A stretch of DNA of 64,000 bases from Cristatella mucedo (GCA_009760855.2 WPIO01000339.1:16488-80487), one strand, 5' to 3'. Shown: positions 12,781 to 25,905, counted from the first letter of the stretch. Notes: generated from the letters alone by a model not told the origin. Numbers and translations are program-made.

Positions 12781-13466
12781 GTAATAATAATAATAATAAT
12801 AATTCACTTGATAAAGCACCCTCAAAGAACTTAATCTCTCTCTCTAGGCGCTTTACATTTGCTGTAAAGTAAAATGCAATGGAATGGTAACTGAAATCAT
12901 GCTTGAAAAACAAACGAAATGAATAATATGGTTAGGGGTGATATGCACAGGGTCAGCATGCAAATGTGGTTAGTGGCAGCATGCACAGTGTCAGCACACA
13001 TAAGCACATCAAGGACGAATTACAAGGACCCACTAAATGCTGTCCTAAATAGGTGTGTTTTTAGGTTCCTTTTAAATGTGGTCAGGTCAGGGGATGTTCT
13101 GACGCAGGTCGGGAGGGAGTTCCAGGCTTTGGGAGCATATGAACTAAATGCACGGTCTCCAATGGATTTAAGGTTTGTATGAGGTATTTCTAGACTGTTG
13201 GATTCCGAAAAGCGGGTGGTACGATGCTTAGCCTGATGGGGTAGTATATCTGACAGATGGGCTGGAGCCATAGAATGAAGTGACCTAAAAGTGAGCGACA
13301 AAACCTTGAAGTCAATCCGTTGCTTGACTGGTAGCCAGTGCAGGTCTGCGAGAAGTGGAGTAATGTGGCAACTGCGGCGCTCACGACAGACAAGCCTAGC
13401 TGCAGAGTTTTGCACCAGCTGCAATCGCTTGATCACACATGCTGGTAGGCCAGTAAGCGGTGAGGT
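12781..13466 (-). mobile_element. LINE-A 3' fragment, reverse
   Basis: The (TTA)n tail is at 12,781-12,803, followed inward by the reversed 3' UTR. The coding frame at 13,020-13,436 reads [38 protein letters not shown], then [14 protein letters not shown] to the C-terminus. This is the region C-terminal to the RT core in CR1/L2-like elements. It is 5' truncated at about 13,466. The remaining 138 codons are open, so this copy is relatively young. Confidence 0.9.
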
Positions 13467-13559
13467 AATTTAAGAGAGCCAGGAAAAGGGCTATATAAAT
13501 ATAGGAAGAGATGCAGTGCTACATATACAGAGACTGCTAAGAATAAAGATAAAGCTACG

Positions 13560-13827
13560 AAGAAAAAGAGAGAGCTAGGGACACAAAAAAAGAAAGAAAG
13601 ACCTAAGAACAGTGTTAGATCTAGGACGAGGAAGAGCTAAAATACAGTCAGATTGAGGAAATGAGAGTAGGAGCTACGAAATGAAAGAAATAAGCTTAGA
13701 TATCTAGGCAAAGAGAGAGAACTCTTGGAGAAAGGACTAACCATGCTAAGAGTGAGAGCAAGGGATACGGAAGGCTGGCAAGAGAGAGCAAGATAGTGTA
13801 AGGGAGAGGTATAGAGAGATAAAGAGC

Positions 13828-13880
<53 letters not shown>

Positions 13881-14593
13881 CGATGGACAGAGAAAGAGAG
13901 AGATAGAGAGAGAGAGGGAAAGAGAGAGAGAGAGTGAGGGTGGAAGAGAGTGCGAGAGAGGAAGAGAGACGTGAAAGAGATAGTCAAGTGAGAGAGACCT
14001 AAATAGCTTGAAACAACTAGTCAGGTAGAGCCACATAGGGAACGGAAAAAAGCTACAGAGAGAGCAAGAAAGAGAGACAGGGGCGGAAAGAGCGAGATAG
14101 AGACATAGCGCAGAGCGAGTGGGAGACGGAGAGAGTTAGAGAGAGATAGAGACTTGACAGAGGGTGATAGAGGAAGAGGTAAGGTGAGATAGAGCTAGCG
14201 GGATAGAGAGCCAGAGAAAGAGAGAGCTATAGAAAGGAGGAGAGCTGTGACAAGAGAAAGAGAAAACTCTAGGAAGGCACAAAGGAAAACAAGAAAGAGA
14301 TCTAGGAAGAGATTGGGACCTAAGAGGTTTTACTGAGCTAGGGAGATAGAGAGGACACGGGGAAGTGGGTAGACAGAGACCAAGGTAGGGAGACAGAATA
14401 CTAGGGAAAGACATTCAGAGCTAGGGCACGAGAGGGTGTGCTGGGGAAGAGAGAGCTATGGGGAGAGAAAGCTATGGAGAGAGAAAGCTAGGTGAAAGCA
14501 AGGAAAAGTGAGTGGCTAAGAAAATACTGAGAGAGCTAAGGTGGAATGATGAGTGTGAACCAGGGAGAAAGAGAGAGAGAGAGAGAGGGACGG

Positions 14594-14675
<82 letters not shown>

Positions 14676-15021
14676 AGAGGTAATGTGAGGACGAAATGCA
14701 GATAAGGAGATATCAAGGGGCATGTGAGAGAACTTCGGAGACAGAAACAGCAAACGGTGGAAAGAGCTAATGAAAATGAGAGCGAGAATGCGAGAGAAAG
14801 AGAGAAGCATATAGAGAAGAGAGCTTGGAGGACGAGAGAGAGACGGAGAGCTAGCTAGGGAGAGCACCACGGAACCATATGAAGAGATATCAAGACGGAG
14901 AGATAGAATGAGAGAGAGTACGAGATTGCCAGAGAAAGGGAGAGGAGAGAGTGAGCAAGAGTCCAAAGGAGAGGGTTAGACAGAGAGAAGAGAGAGAGAG
15001 AGAGAGAGATAGAGAGAGTGA

Positions 15022-15052
<31 letters not shown>

Positions 15053-15112
15053 CTAGGGGAGAGGTTGAGAGGGTGGGTGCTAGTCAGAAAGAGAGAGAAT
15101 CAGGGAGGCAGG

Positions 15113-15211
<99 letters not shown>

Positions 15212-15690
15212 ACGGAAAGCGGTAGAGGGATGGGCTTAAAGAGTGCTACTGTGAGAGAGAGAGAGAGATAAAAGGCTAGGGAGAGAGGCTGAGAGTGTTA
15301 GAGAGAGAGAGAGATTGAAAAAGAGAGAGAAAGAAAGAGAGAACGAGAAAATTCTAGGGAGCGAGGGAGATAGAGTGCTAGGGAGGAGAGAGAGACAGAC
15401 AGAGTGAGATTGTTAGGAAGAGAGGAGTGTTAGGGAGACGGATAAAGGGAGCTCTAGCAAGAGACAAAGAGCGAGAGAGAGACGAAGATGGCTAAGGAGA
15501 GAGACAGATAGTTCTAGGGAGAGAGAGAGAGAGAGAGTTGAAGAGAGATACGGAGAGACAGAGGGAAAGAGAGACACACAGAGAGACACACAGAGAGACC
15601 CACAGAGAGACAGAGGGACAGAGAGACAGAGAGAAAGACAGATAGAGACGTGCCGAGACAGCGATAGAGAGTGGGAGAGAAAAGTGAGAG
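13560..15690 (+). repeat. (GA)n-rich tract
   Basis: About 2.1 kb of purine-rich simple sequence. The longest pure GA run is about 15,118-15,209, another is 14,596-14,666, with degenerate GA-rich DNA between. The right edge (15,480-15,690) is homologous to the reverse complement of the CT tract that begins at 26,946, including GATCTCTCACTTT-like and TTCAACTCTC motifs. R1 follows directly. Confidence 0.97.
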
Positions 15691-16170
15691 ATCGAAAGAT
15701 CACAGGTAGTAATCTCAATAAACACCAAGACTAACATAATTAGGCACGACCTGCAAAGAAACATAATGCAAGTAAGTACAGTTAGGTTTCGCTTGTGAAA
15801 ACATCAAGAAAACAGGTACAAATGTCAGACTGTCGTTGCAGCAAGCCAACCGGCCTTTAGGTCGCTTGTATGTGGTTAAATGAACAGCTCTAGCCATTCA
15901 GCCTACCTAGTATGGCAGCCTCCTACTTGACCTTTCACCGATGTCCAAGCACTAAGTCACCAATTTAGTAATATAGTAATATAGTAAATATATAGTATAG
16001 TAGTAGTATAATATATAGTAAATATATATATATAATATAGAAAAGGCAGGTTGTTCACACCAGGCAAATTAATTCGAGGCCTTTTGATCGTTCATTCGTA
16101 TGGATTAGGTTTCACGTTAAGCTGGGCCACTGTGACTGTTGCAACCCGGTGGTACCTAATCATTGCTTGC
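15691..16170 (-). repeat. R1 partial copy, reverse, adjoining (GA)n
   Basis: 'taattaggcacgacctgcaa', 'gtacagttaggtttcgc' and 'caagccaaccggcctttagg' match R1 reversed. The copy begins at the same internal R1 point at which the (CT)n tract starts near 26,946. An AT-rich TAGTA/TATA stretch occupies 15,960-16,040. Homology continues through 'tgatcgttcattcg' and ends near 16,170. Confidence 0.65.
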
Positions 16171-16721
16171 TCTGGTGGTGGTTATGTTTTAGGCAGCGGC
16201 GACCATCTGCCGATCTTTGGAAGCAGGAGTAAGCACCCATGTCACGAAGCACCGTGGTTCCCATTGTATGCCTGCGCCACTCTCGCAGACCGCATCAAAA
16301 CGACGCGACTCAGAGAGACTCTTCAATCAATGAGCTAAGCGTAAATACACATTCGGAACGTTTCCGTCATCATCCTACCGTGGAGAGCTTACCCAATTGA
16401 GGCGGCCGATCAAGCAATTGCACAGCAGGGCATCAAGAGAATATCTGGCTTAGAAGCTGCATCACAATTCATGCGATCATGCAATACTGCTAGCATGGCA
16501 TGCCAGTGCTCCGTAGATTGCACATACCGAACTATTAATTTTGTATACATGCGACAAGCATAGCATACGGCAAGAAGTAGAGTGAAACTCGAGCCATGAA
16601 TGAGACTGCTGCCAGCATGAGTCATACTTGGATGGCTGAAAGCACATTGAGCCTAGCTGATCATATGCAATGCCTAAGCGTTATTCAGCTGGTGTCTGAT
16701 TGTGGAGAGCCTATTTCCTCG
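16171..16721. other. no gene recognised
   Basis: Unassigned unique-looking DNA between two reversed R1 copies. Small frames only. Confidence 0.4.
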
Positions 16722-18490
16722 TAATTTTAATATTAATGATAACAAATTTCACGTGGTACCCTTAGAGAACTTAATTTCTTTGTAGATACATTACATTTCC
16801 AATTGAAGCAAGATCGAGTGATTAGTCGTGGCATGCTCAACAGACAACAAGAATAACATGGTTGGGCATGACATCCGAATAGTCAGCATACTAGTACGGT
16901 TAGCTTCAGTACGTGAAAGAAATTCAAAAATTAGAACATATGTCAGCCTTTTGTGGCAACAAGCCAACCGGCCTTCCAGTCGCTCGCAATGGGTTTTAAT
17001 GCACCACACCAGATTGTAGACCTATCTAGTAATGCAGCCGATGAGTAGAATTTCCACTGCTAGGAAAGGACTAAGAAGTCAATAGAATAGCTCTAGCTGG
17101 AAATTCTCACCTGGCAATTGAATTCGATGCCCCTTGATCGTTCATAAGTGGAATCTGGTCTGACGTTAGTCTGGGCTACGGCAACTGCTCTATCTATGCG
17201 GTACCAAAACCATGCTTGCACCTTAGCTGTATTTCTCTGTATAAATCATTACAGTTATTCAGTCATCCGAATAGTTGGAAAGTGAGAGTGAAAACCAGTG
17301 CCAGCAGTGATGCACTCAAGCCCCTCAGCAATTCTTGAAACAGCAGCACATACCTCTACATGGAAACATTTTTTGCAATCAAATAAAGAACTTAGCTAGT
17401 AAGTGTCGTCTCAAGCTGGAAAGCTTTTGCTAGAATACCTGATTTTGGTTTTGAGAATAGGCAGCCGCAGTGCAATCACACCCGGTCGGTTTTAGCTTGC
17501 TGCTATACAGAATGGTTGCCAATATAGCCAAAATTTACCTTAAGCAGCCTTTACCATATGCTGCAATGTGCATCACCGCAGTACTTTGAGGGAAGAACGT
17601 GTAGCAAGGAAGGAAAGCAGACGTTGCTCTCTCGCTTACTGCAGTGAAACTTGACAAAGCCTAGTAAATTGACATGAGGCTTGAGTTATAAACCTGCAGT
17701 AGAAGCTAATCAGTATAGTTCTAGAGAAAGAGCGGCTTCGAATGAAGAAGACTCCATGTGAAGACAAGGAAGAGTCGAGTGCCTGGCAATACTTTCCAGT
17801 TTCTGGACTTGCCTGATTACCAGCAGGTTGTGTACAGAAAACGGGTGCAGGCCTTTATAAGCGGTCGACTCAGCTGAAAAGTTGCTTAGTCATGTAGAGG
17901 TGGTCTCGTTGCCACACGGTCACCTGTAGAAAGCAACGCTGGCAGAGCGTTCGTGATATAGTCGTATTCACGACGACGATCGAGAATAACTTGTTCCTCA
18001 CTTGCACACTCGTGTGATAAGAGGTTGGCTTTTCCTTCACAGTCTGCTCTCTCTTTCTCTCTCCCTCTCTCTCAGGGGCACTAACCGAAAGGTGGAACCA
18101 CTGGATGAGCAGGTTAACTGAGAGTCGAAATTCACAAAGCAGCTTTGGATTATGCTTCAGCTGACCATTACGTACAGCTTACCGTAGAGCGCGACCAGTA
18201 CAAAATGGCACCGGCTCTTTACAACGGCAGTGGCCACGCATGGGCGCTGGGCGGTTGCCACTGCAACAGGTAGTGACGCAAGGATACACTGCAGCTTCCT
18301 GCCAGGTCATCGGGCGTAGCACCACCCCACTCCCTATCATCGCTGTTGTTTCCAATGTTCGTGAGTTTTTATAAGACTAGTAAATATCAACTTATGGTTT
18401 TTTGCTTCTGGGCTGTTTCTCTTCAGGCACTTTCGTGTAGCTCTGGCACAGCTCGGCGTGAAGCCAGTGCTGACTAGCGAGATCCAACTA
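16722..18490 (-). repeat. R1 dispersed repeat, long reverse copy with tail
   Basis: The AT-rich LINE-like tail is at 16,722-16,800 (TTAGAGAACTTAATTTC reversed). The body includes 'aagccaaccggccttcc', 'aattgaattcgatgcccctt', 'gaaagcaacgctggcagag' and 'gaccagtacaaaatggcacc'. A short CT stretch (18,045-18,075) is internal. It forms one arm of a large imperfect inverted repeat with R1 at 20,431-22,463, the tails pointing outward. No protein-coding frame is shared with other copies. Confidence 0.7.
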
Positions 18491-19929
18491 ATTTTGACGA
18501 CATCATTTTTGCTCTCAAAAACATTGCCGAAGTATGCCGGAGGTAGGATAAATGACGCTCTGTCAATAGACCATACTATGTATCCAACCATTGAAATTGG
18601 CAACATTAGAGACGTTCACAAAAGCCAGATTGAAGGACTTGAGATTATACAGCCGAATGTGTATAGCAGCAAAGTGCTATACATATTCTGTCTAGCAGGG
18701 AGGTGGCAACAGTACCCTCCTTTAAATGCTAAAGAAAGGATTTGTCGTCAGAGCTAGCCTTGAATTTTCAACCCAAGCGTGGAAGAGCAAGACCCAGTTT
18801 CACCAAGGCATGGGTAAGATTCAGTGGGATCTCGTTCAGCTGGTTGTGGTGGCACACCTGTCAGCTTTTATGTAGGCACTCATACTAGCCAAACGAGTTG
18901 AAATCTAGTAAAGACACAACACTATTTACTCAAATTAGCTTGAGTCAAATGAGTTCCAATTTACTGAATTAGCTAATGTCAGCACCCTGTTTTCTGGCAG
19001 TGAACAAAGCTTATACTCAGTTTGGGAGGAGAGCACTAAGAATCAAGCTGAAACATTTATATCCTGTATGTGCAAGTGTTACTAAAAACTTAAAGTCACC
19101 TCGTTGTTGTATACTTTACGTATACGATTAGGTTTCTTGTGTATAGCTCAAGGCAGTTTGATCGCTGAAATATATCAGCCATGGTTATCGTGAGCATTCA
19201 AAAAGCCGGCACATTGATATGTTGATACGAGAGAGGTTGTGGGATAGAGGGAGAGAAAGAGAGATAGAGAGAAACAGAACAGAGAGACTTGAGCGACACA
19301 TGACGAAAATGTGCTGGGATGTTGTGATGACCGTTTGCCTCTAGGTTTATTCCAGGAAATACGCCAGTTTCTAACTTTAGGCAAAGTCAGAGAAAAGCAC
19401 CAGCAGCAGCCGATCCTACAGTGCTGCACCTGATTTTGTAGATGGGTTTGATCACTATTTTATCCTATTCTGTACTATAAGTGGGATGTCTGCAGTAAAG
19501 AGGAAAGTACACGTTACTTTTTTTTTATACCTTATGCAAAGTAGCTACAATGCCTATTGCAAATGGTTAGTACTAATATTACGTGCATGGCAACCTTAGA
19601 GTGCTACTTTTCGTTGAAGACCCTCTACGCACGATTGGAAAAGTGCAGATCAAATGGACAAGTTGCACAATATCAGCGTAAAATAGCATAAAGAGCATTC
19701 CGCACCAACCTTCTGAGCCCAACACACATAAAAGGTGATAGTCCTGCTGCAGGAGTAGTAAATGAGAATGCCCAGCAAAAAGAACACGCTCCCACCTGTC
19801 ATCTAGTGACAAATTTTTTAAAATTCTTCCATATTCCTCTTGGGCCCTATAGGCTCCAAAGAGATCTTGACTACTGGCTGCACCCATGGAAAATCACAGA
19901 AACCTCCAACTATGCTTTGTAAGGTAACA
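18491..19929. other. spacer between inverted R1 copies, no gene
   Basis: I find no conserved gene or recognised repeat. A weak GA-rich patch is at 19,233-19,290. Frames up to 102 aa show no motif. Confidence 0.4.
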
Positions 19930-20430
19930 AGTATAACAATAATATGCTTGATAAAGCGACCTCAGAGAGCTCAATCTCATTGTAGTCGCTTTACATATAC
20001 TGCCAAGAAAAACGCGATGTAGTAGATGCGATCGGATATGCCCGAGTGTCCCCTGAGCAGCTCGGTGAGCTTGTGCTACATTCTGGTAAATTTAGCTTAG
20101 CTAGCAAATTGCTGCCAAGAATGGTAGTAGCTTGTTGTGAAGTTTCCTCAGGTCAGGAAATTACATCATGATCGTCACAAATAAATTTCATTCATCGGGA
20201 GCATACAACCTGAAGGCTTGGGTTCCAAAGATGTTGAAGTAGCTTATAGACACATTGCAGAGTCACGACAGTTGGTGGTGTATCAGTATGCCGGTGAAAT
20301 AGGCATAAGGAAAAACTAAACCCAGCACATGAAGTGACTGAAGCATTGACAGCCGAATTCTGAATTCGATTCCCTGCTTGCTGAAACCAGTGCAGCTCTG
20401 CGAGAAGTAGTAGAACGTTACAACAACTGC
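19930..20430 (-). mobile_element. old LINE-A copy, reverse
   Basis: The tail region (TTGATAAAGCGACCTCAGAG at 19,951 onward) matches the LINE-A 3' end in reverse. Farther in, 20,200-20,430 aligns weakly with LINE-A coding DNA in reverse, most clearly at CCAGTGCAGCTCTGCGAGAA. It is much more diverged than the other copies and has no usable frame. Confidence 0.55.
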
Positions 20431-22463
20431 TGGGTTTTGTCATCAGCTGAGAGCTTTCAACTGCACAGGCCGGAAACCATGCAAAACCCGAGTGATAACA
20501 GTATGCAATAATAAACAATGCGAGGACTGCTACAATTAGCCCATGGTGAGTGTAGCAAGTGGCCACTAATCCTTGGCAGCTGCTAGGAATTCAAAGCATA
20601 CTAAAAAGCAAGCCTACTCGTTTTACGAATACGCTTCATCCGGCGCGACTGTTTAAAAAGAACTCGACTGCATAGAGTTGTATACCTTACAGCTCTGGAC
20701 AAAAGATAGCCTTATTGGTATTGAGACTCCCGGCTTTGTGATGCCGAAAGGGGTCCTGCCTTTAAAGATTTCAAAAGGCGCTTGCTTCTTGTAGGGCCAT
20801 GGCCGACTTACAAAAAATACCATAAAAGCATCGGCCCAGAAGTAAAAAAACACAATTTGATATTTATTAGTCTAATAAGAACACACGAATATTGGCAACA
20901 ACAGCGATGGTGGGGAGAGGGGAGTGGCTACGACTAATGACGTGGCAGGAAGTTACACTGTATCCCTGCATCACTACCATTTTGCCACTGTCATTGTGAA
21001 GAGCCGGCGCCATTGTGTAGTGGTCCAGCTACAGCAAGCTGTATTTAATGGTCAGCTGAAGCATAATCCAAAGCAGCTTTGTGAACCTCGAGTCTCAATT
21101 AACCTGCTCGTCCAGTGGTTCTGCCTACCGGTTGGTGCGCCAGAGAAACCGGGCGGTGAAGTGAAGGCAACTTCTTGGCACCGGAACGTGCAAGTGAGTA
21201 ACAGGTTATTTTTCTACTGTCTTCGTGAATATGGCTACATCACGAACGCTCCGCCAGCGTTCTTTGTACAGCTGACCATGTGGCAATGAGGCCACCTCTA
21301 CAAGGCTAGGCAACTTGTTTAGCTGATTCGACAGCTTATATGACGAATGCCTGTTTTTCTTACCACCCTGCTCGTAATCAGGCAGGTCCAGTCACCGGAA
21401 ACTGTTGCCCTGCTCTTGACTCTTCCTCATCTTTGCATAGAGTCTTCCTTTGAGGCTGCCCTTTCACAGGAGCAATACTGATTAGCCATGACAGCGGGCT
21501 TGTAACTACAGCCTTATGCGAATATGCTAGGTTTTGTCAAGCTTGACTGCCGTAATGGAGAGAGTGACGTGTGCTTTAATACCTTGCTACGTGTGCTTTC
21601 CTCAAAGTACTGCAGTGATGTACAATGCAGCATAAGCAAAACAGCTAAAGGTAAAGGCGGGCTATATTGTCAACCATTCTGTATTGCAGTAAGCTAGAAC
21701 CGACCTGGCATGATTGCACTACTGCAGCTCATTCTCGAAACCCGAATCATGTATTTTAGCCACAAATTTATAGCTTGAGACGACACTTACTAGCTACGTT
21801 CTTTCTGTGTTTGCGAAAACTCTTTTCACGTAGAGATATGTGGTGCCTTTTCAAGAGTTGCTTGAGTGCATCACTGCTGGGATGGGTTCAACTTTCAGTT
21901 TCCAACTAGTCAGAAGGACTGAATAACTGTGACGATTTACACAGAGAAACACAACGAAGGTGCAAGCAAGGTGATGGTACGGCAGGGGTAGAGCTGTTGC
22001 ATCAGCCCAGCTTAACCTGACACCAAATTCCCACGTACGAACGATCAAGGGGCCTCAAATTCAATTGTCAGGTGAGACTGGCCAGCCTGAGCTAATATAT
22101 TATTGATGTCTTTGTGCTTTCCTAGTAGTGAAAACTCTGCGGTTCGGCTGCACTACTAGATATGTCTACAATCTGTTGTGGTGCATTTGAGAACAATTCA
22201 AGCGACTAGAAGGCCTGTTATCTTGCTGCAACGACAGGCTGACATTTGTTCCAATTTCTGAATGTTTTTTCATGCGCAAAAGCTAACCGTACAAGAATGC
22301 TAACCCTTTGCATGTCATGTCCAACCACGTTGTTCATGCTGTTTGTTGCATGCTACCACTAATCATTCAATCTTGCTTCCATTGCAAGTCTAGTGTATCT
22401 AGAAAGAAGCTGAGTTGTTCTCTGAGAGCGCCCCATAAAATTTATTATTATCATTATTATTAA
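20431..22463 (+). repeat. R1 dispersed repeat, long forward copy
   Basis: This is the reverse-orientation partner of 16,722-18,490 and 6,890-8,795. Landmarks in order are 'gcacaggccggaaacc', CTACTCGTTTTA, 'aacaacagcgatggtgggga', 'gcgccattgtgtagtgg', 'acttactagct', 'tcaaattcaattgtcaggtg', 'aggcctgttatcttgctgc', and a LINE-like tail with TTCTCTGAGAGCGCC and (ATT)n at 22,441-22,463. The 121-aa frame at 20,924-21,289 is not conserved in sister copies. Confidence 0.7.
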
Positions 22464-22890
22464 GATAACCAGGAAAGAGGCTCACCCCAATCAGACACCG
22501 GGGCTGAGTATGGCTTAGGCAATAAATATGATCGGTTAGGCTCTATGTGCTCCCAGCCATCAAAGTAAGACTCATGGCAGCAGCAGTCACATTTGTGACT
22601 CTAGTTTCACTCTTCTCGCTGCCGTATGCTTTTAGTTCTTGCATGTGGGAAAACCTAATAGCTTGGTCAGCACCATCACCGTGTTCTGGCATGCCATGCT
22701 AGATGAGTTGTTTGATTGCATGAATTGAGATCCAAGATCCAGTTTTTAAGCACAATATTTGATATGCCACAGATAAAAGTAACAGTGAATGTTTTCAACT
22801 TATTCTGCTAACGGGCCTTCATCGTTATAAGGCAAATCCTGCTGCCCCTGGCTTGGACCGGCTGCTCGTGCCAAGCTCAGCTGCATTGGC
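22464..22890 (+). repeat. R1 continuation beyond its tail
   Basis: The sequence 'aaccaggaaagaggctcacc', 'caatcagacaccgg' and 'cagccatcaaagtaagac' is homologous to 53,627-53,800 and its duplicate. The shared repeat therefore continues past the LINE-like tail, as if R1 monomers were arranged in tandem. Similarity is lost after about 22,690, and nothing is recognised up to the minisatellite. Confidence 0.55.
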
Positions 22891-24420
22891 TCAGGCCAGG
22901 TAGCTCTGCAGCCCTTGCTCCCCTGATGTATCTCATTAGCCTCATCTCTGTAGACCCAAATCTGTAGCCCTAGCCCTATATCCTCAGCTCTGAACCCATC
23001 CCCTGTAGCTTTGTAGCTCTAGGCTATCTATTCATCTTTAGCTCCACCCTAAGCTTTCTATCCCACGTTTGCTATTGCCTGTGTAGCCCTAGATCCCTTA
23101 GCCTAGCTGTGTAGTGCCAGCCCATGATGCCCTGCTGTGTAGCACCATCACTTGATGCCTAGCTGTTTGAACTGCCCTCGATGCATGGCTGTGTAGGGCC
23201 AGCTCCCTTTGCTTTGCTGCGTAGGGAAAACTCTTTATGCCTGGCTGTCTAAGGTACAGCTTTGTATGCCTAGCTGTGTAGGGTAACGCTCTCCAAGCTT
23301 AGCTATGTAGGCCTAGATCTCTGTACCTAGCTGTGTAGCCTCAGACCTCTACACCTGGCTATGTAGCCCAAGATCTCTACACGGTGCTGTGTAACTCCAG
23401 ATATTTAAGCATTACCTGGGTCGGGCAACCTTTTAACATCTGTCTGCTTTGGGCCTGCTCTTCATACCTGGCTGTTGATGGCCAGCTCTCTATGCTTGGC
23501 TGTGTAGGGTGTGCTTTCTATGCCTAGCTGTTTAGGGCAAGCTCTCTATGCCTGGCTGTGTAATGCTCAGGTCTATATGCATGGCTTAGAAGAATCAGAT
23601 CTACTACTAGCTGTGTAGTGCCACATGTGTACTCCTAGCTGTGTAGTGCCGGATGACTTTGCCTAGCTGTGTAGTACGACATCTCTTGGCCTAGTTGTGT
23701 AGTGGCACATCTCTTCACCTAGCTGAGCAATGCCATGTCTCTTTGCCTAGCTGTGTAATGCCAGATCTCTTCACCTAGCTGTGTAGTGCCAGATCCCTTC
23801 GCCTAGCTGCGTTGTGCCAGATCCCTTCGCCTAGCTGTGTAGTGCCAGATCCCTTCGCCTAGCTGCGTTGTGCCAGATCCCTTCGCCTAGCTGTGTAGTG
23901 CCAGGTCTCCATGCCTACCTGTGTACACCAAGATCTCCATGCCTACATGTGTAGCCCCAGATCTCCATCCCTGGCTGTTTGGCCCCAGCCAGCGATGGGG
24001 CCACACAGCCAGGAATGGAGATCTGGGGCCACACAGCCAGAGTTTGAGGTCGAGTGCCACACAGCTAGGGATAGCTGTGCCTAGCATGGTGTAGAGATTT
24101 ACTGCTACACAGCTAGGCGTATAGATCTACTGCCACACAGCTAGGCATGAAGATCTACTGCTACACGGCTACACATACGCATCCCTAGGTGCATAGTGCA
24201 AGACCTCTATTCCTAGGTGTCTAGCTCTTTATACCTAGCTAATAACCCAGCCCCTCACAATCGCTAGCTATGTGGCCACTTATCACAATCGCTAGCTGTT
24301 TAGCCCCAGCTCTCAATTCCCGGCTGTGTAGTCCTTGCACTCTACCCCTAGCTGTGAAACGCCAGCCCTCGATCTGTAGCTGTGAGGCCTCTTCTGTCAA
24401 TCCTTAGCTGTTATGCTTAA
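22891..24420. repeat. 28-bp minisatellite, about 1.5 kb
   Basis: The repeated core is CCTAGCTGTGTAGTGCCAG followed by ATCYCTTCG, with a 28-bp period in the best block (about 23,750-23,900). There units alternate between TGTGTAGTG and TGCGTTGTG, a 56-bp higher-order pattern. Units become degenerate toward both edges, as expected if the core is homogenised by unequal exchange or slippage. From about 23,996 to 24,175 units are in the opposite orientation, then the original orientation returns. It grades into (CT)n DNA. Confidence 0.93.
23950..24033. repeat. inverted repeat at the minisatellite turning point
   Basis: Arms 23,950-23,987 and 23,996-24,033 (38 bp each, 35 of 38 complementary) are separated by an 8-base loop, GCCAGCGA. 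The arms are minisatellite units in opposite orientation and could extrude as a cruciform. Confidence 0.9.
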
Positions 24421-25132
24421 TCACTCCGCACAAGATTTCTCTCTAAATTATGCTCTCTATCTAAGGTATCTCTCTATCACTCTTTCTTGGTCTCACTCTG
24501 TCCACAGATATCCTTCTTTATCCCAGCTTTGTGTTTCTCACCAAAGTTCTCTCTCTCTCTCTCTTTAGCTATATTTCTGCCTATCATTGTCTATATCTCA
24601 TTCTCTCACTTTCTCCCTTTCGCTCACAGTCCCTCCTTATCTGCCTCTCTTCCTCCACCTCCCACTCTCTCTTAGCCAAACTCTCTTGGTCTCTCTACCT
24701 CTTTCTCTCTCTTACTAGATATCTTTTTATTTCTCTCTAGCACTCTCTTTTTCACACTGTATCTCGCTCACTAGCTCTCCTTTTCTCTACCGTTGGTTTT
24801 ATATTCTTTGCCCTCTCTCTCCCTACATCTCTCTCTCCCTCTCTCTCTTTATCTCTGCCTCACTAGTTCCATCACCAAATCACCAGCTCACTGTCTCTTT
24901 CGCTCTCTCCCTTGCTAGCTCTCTCTCCGAAATCTCACTATCTCGCTCTCGCAGGATCTCTCCTGCTCTATTTCTTTCTCACGCTAGCTCTCCATCGCTT
25001 TTCCTAGCTCTCTCTCTCTCTCCCTCTTTCCCTATCTCTCTCTCTCACTCTCCCCTTTTACCTCAGGCTCACTCTTTCTATCTCCTTGAGGCTCATTATT
25101 GCTCTCTCTCTCTCTCTAACTCATTTACTCTG

Positions 25133-25204
<72 letters not shown>

Positions 25205-25250
25205 ATTTGCTCTCGCTCTCTCCTCCCTACCGTGCATTCTCACACTAATC

Positions 25251-25331
<81 letters not shown>

Positions 25332-25765
25332 ATTGCCCGTCTCTCTACTTACTTCCGCCTGTCTTTTCCTACTTCCACCTCTCTCTCCCTAGCTATTTCT
25401 TTCTTCTTCTCCAAATATCAAATTCTGTTCCTTGCCCTTGTCCATGCTCTTCAGGTCTCTCTCTCTCTCTCTAGTTTTTTCTGTCTCTCTAGCTTTGGTT
25501 CTCTGTTGAATTTTCTCCATCTCTCTTTTGAGCTCTCTCTTTTTCTCACCTATGCCCCCCCCCCGTCTCTTTTTGTCTCCATATCTGTCTATCTCTCAGT
25601 CCCTCTCCCTAGTTCTCACTCTCTATCTCCCTAGCTTCCCCTCTCTCTCACTTCAGCCCTCCCCCTCTCAAGCTCTCTAACTCTCTCCCTAGCAATCCTT
25701 CACTCTACCCTAGTTCGCCCTTTCTGGCTCTTTCTATCTTTCTTAACCAGCTGCCTCTCTCTCTT

Positions 25766-25812
<47 letters not shown>

Positions 25813-25905
25813 CTCTCTCTCTCTCCCAGTACTCTCTCTCTCCTAGTGCTCTCTCTCTCCCTCTTTTGCTGAACCTCTATGCATTTCTCTTTCCCAACGT
25901 CTCTT
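24421..25905 (-). repeat. (CT)n-rich tract
   Basis: Pyrimidine-rich on the plus strand, with long pure runs at about 25,139-25,200, 25,252-25,328 and 25,770-25,811. Degenerate parts carry recurrent CCTAGCTCTCTC-type interruptions. Ser-Leu open frames are repeat artefacts. Confidence 0.97.

Noticed and set aside
22891-24420. CRISPR-like array
   Set aside because: Units are contiguous 28-bp repeats with no unique spacers, in eukaryotic DNA, so this is a minisatellite.
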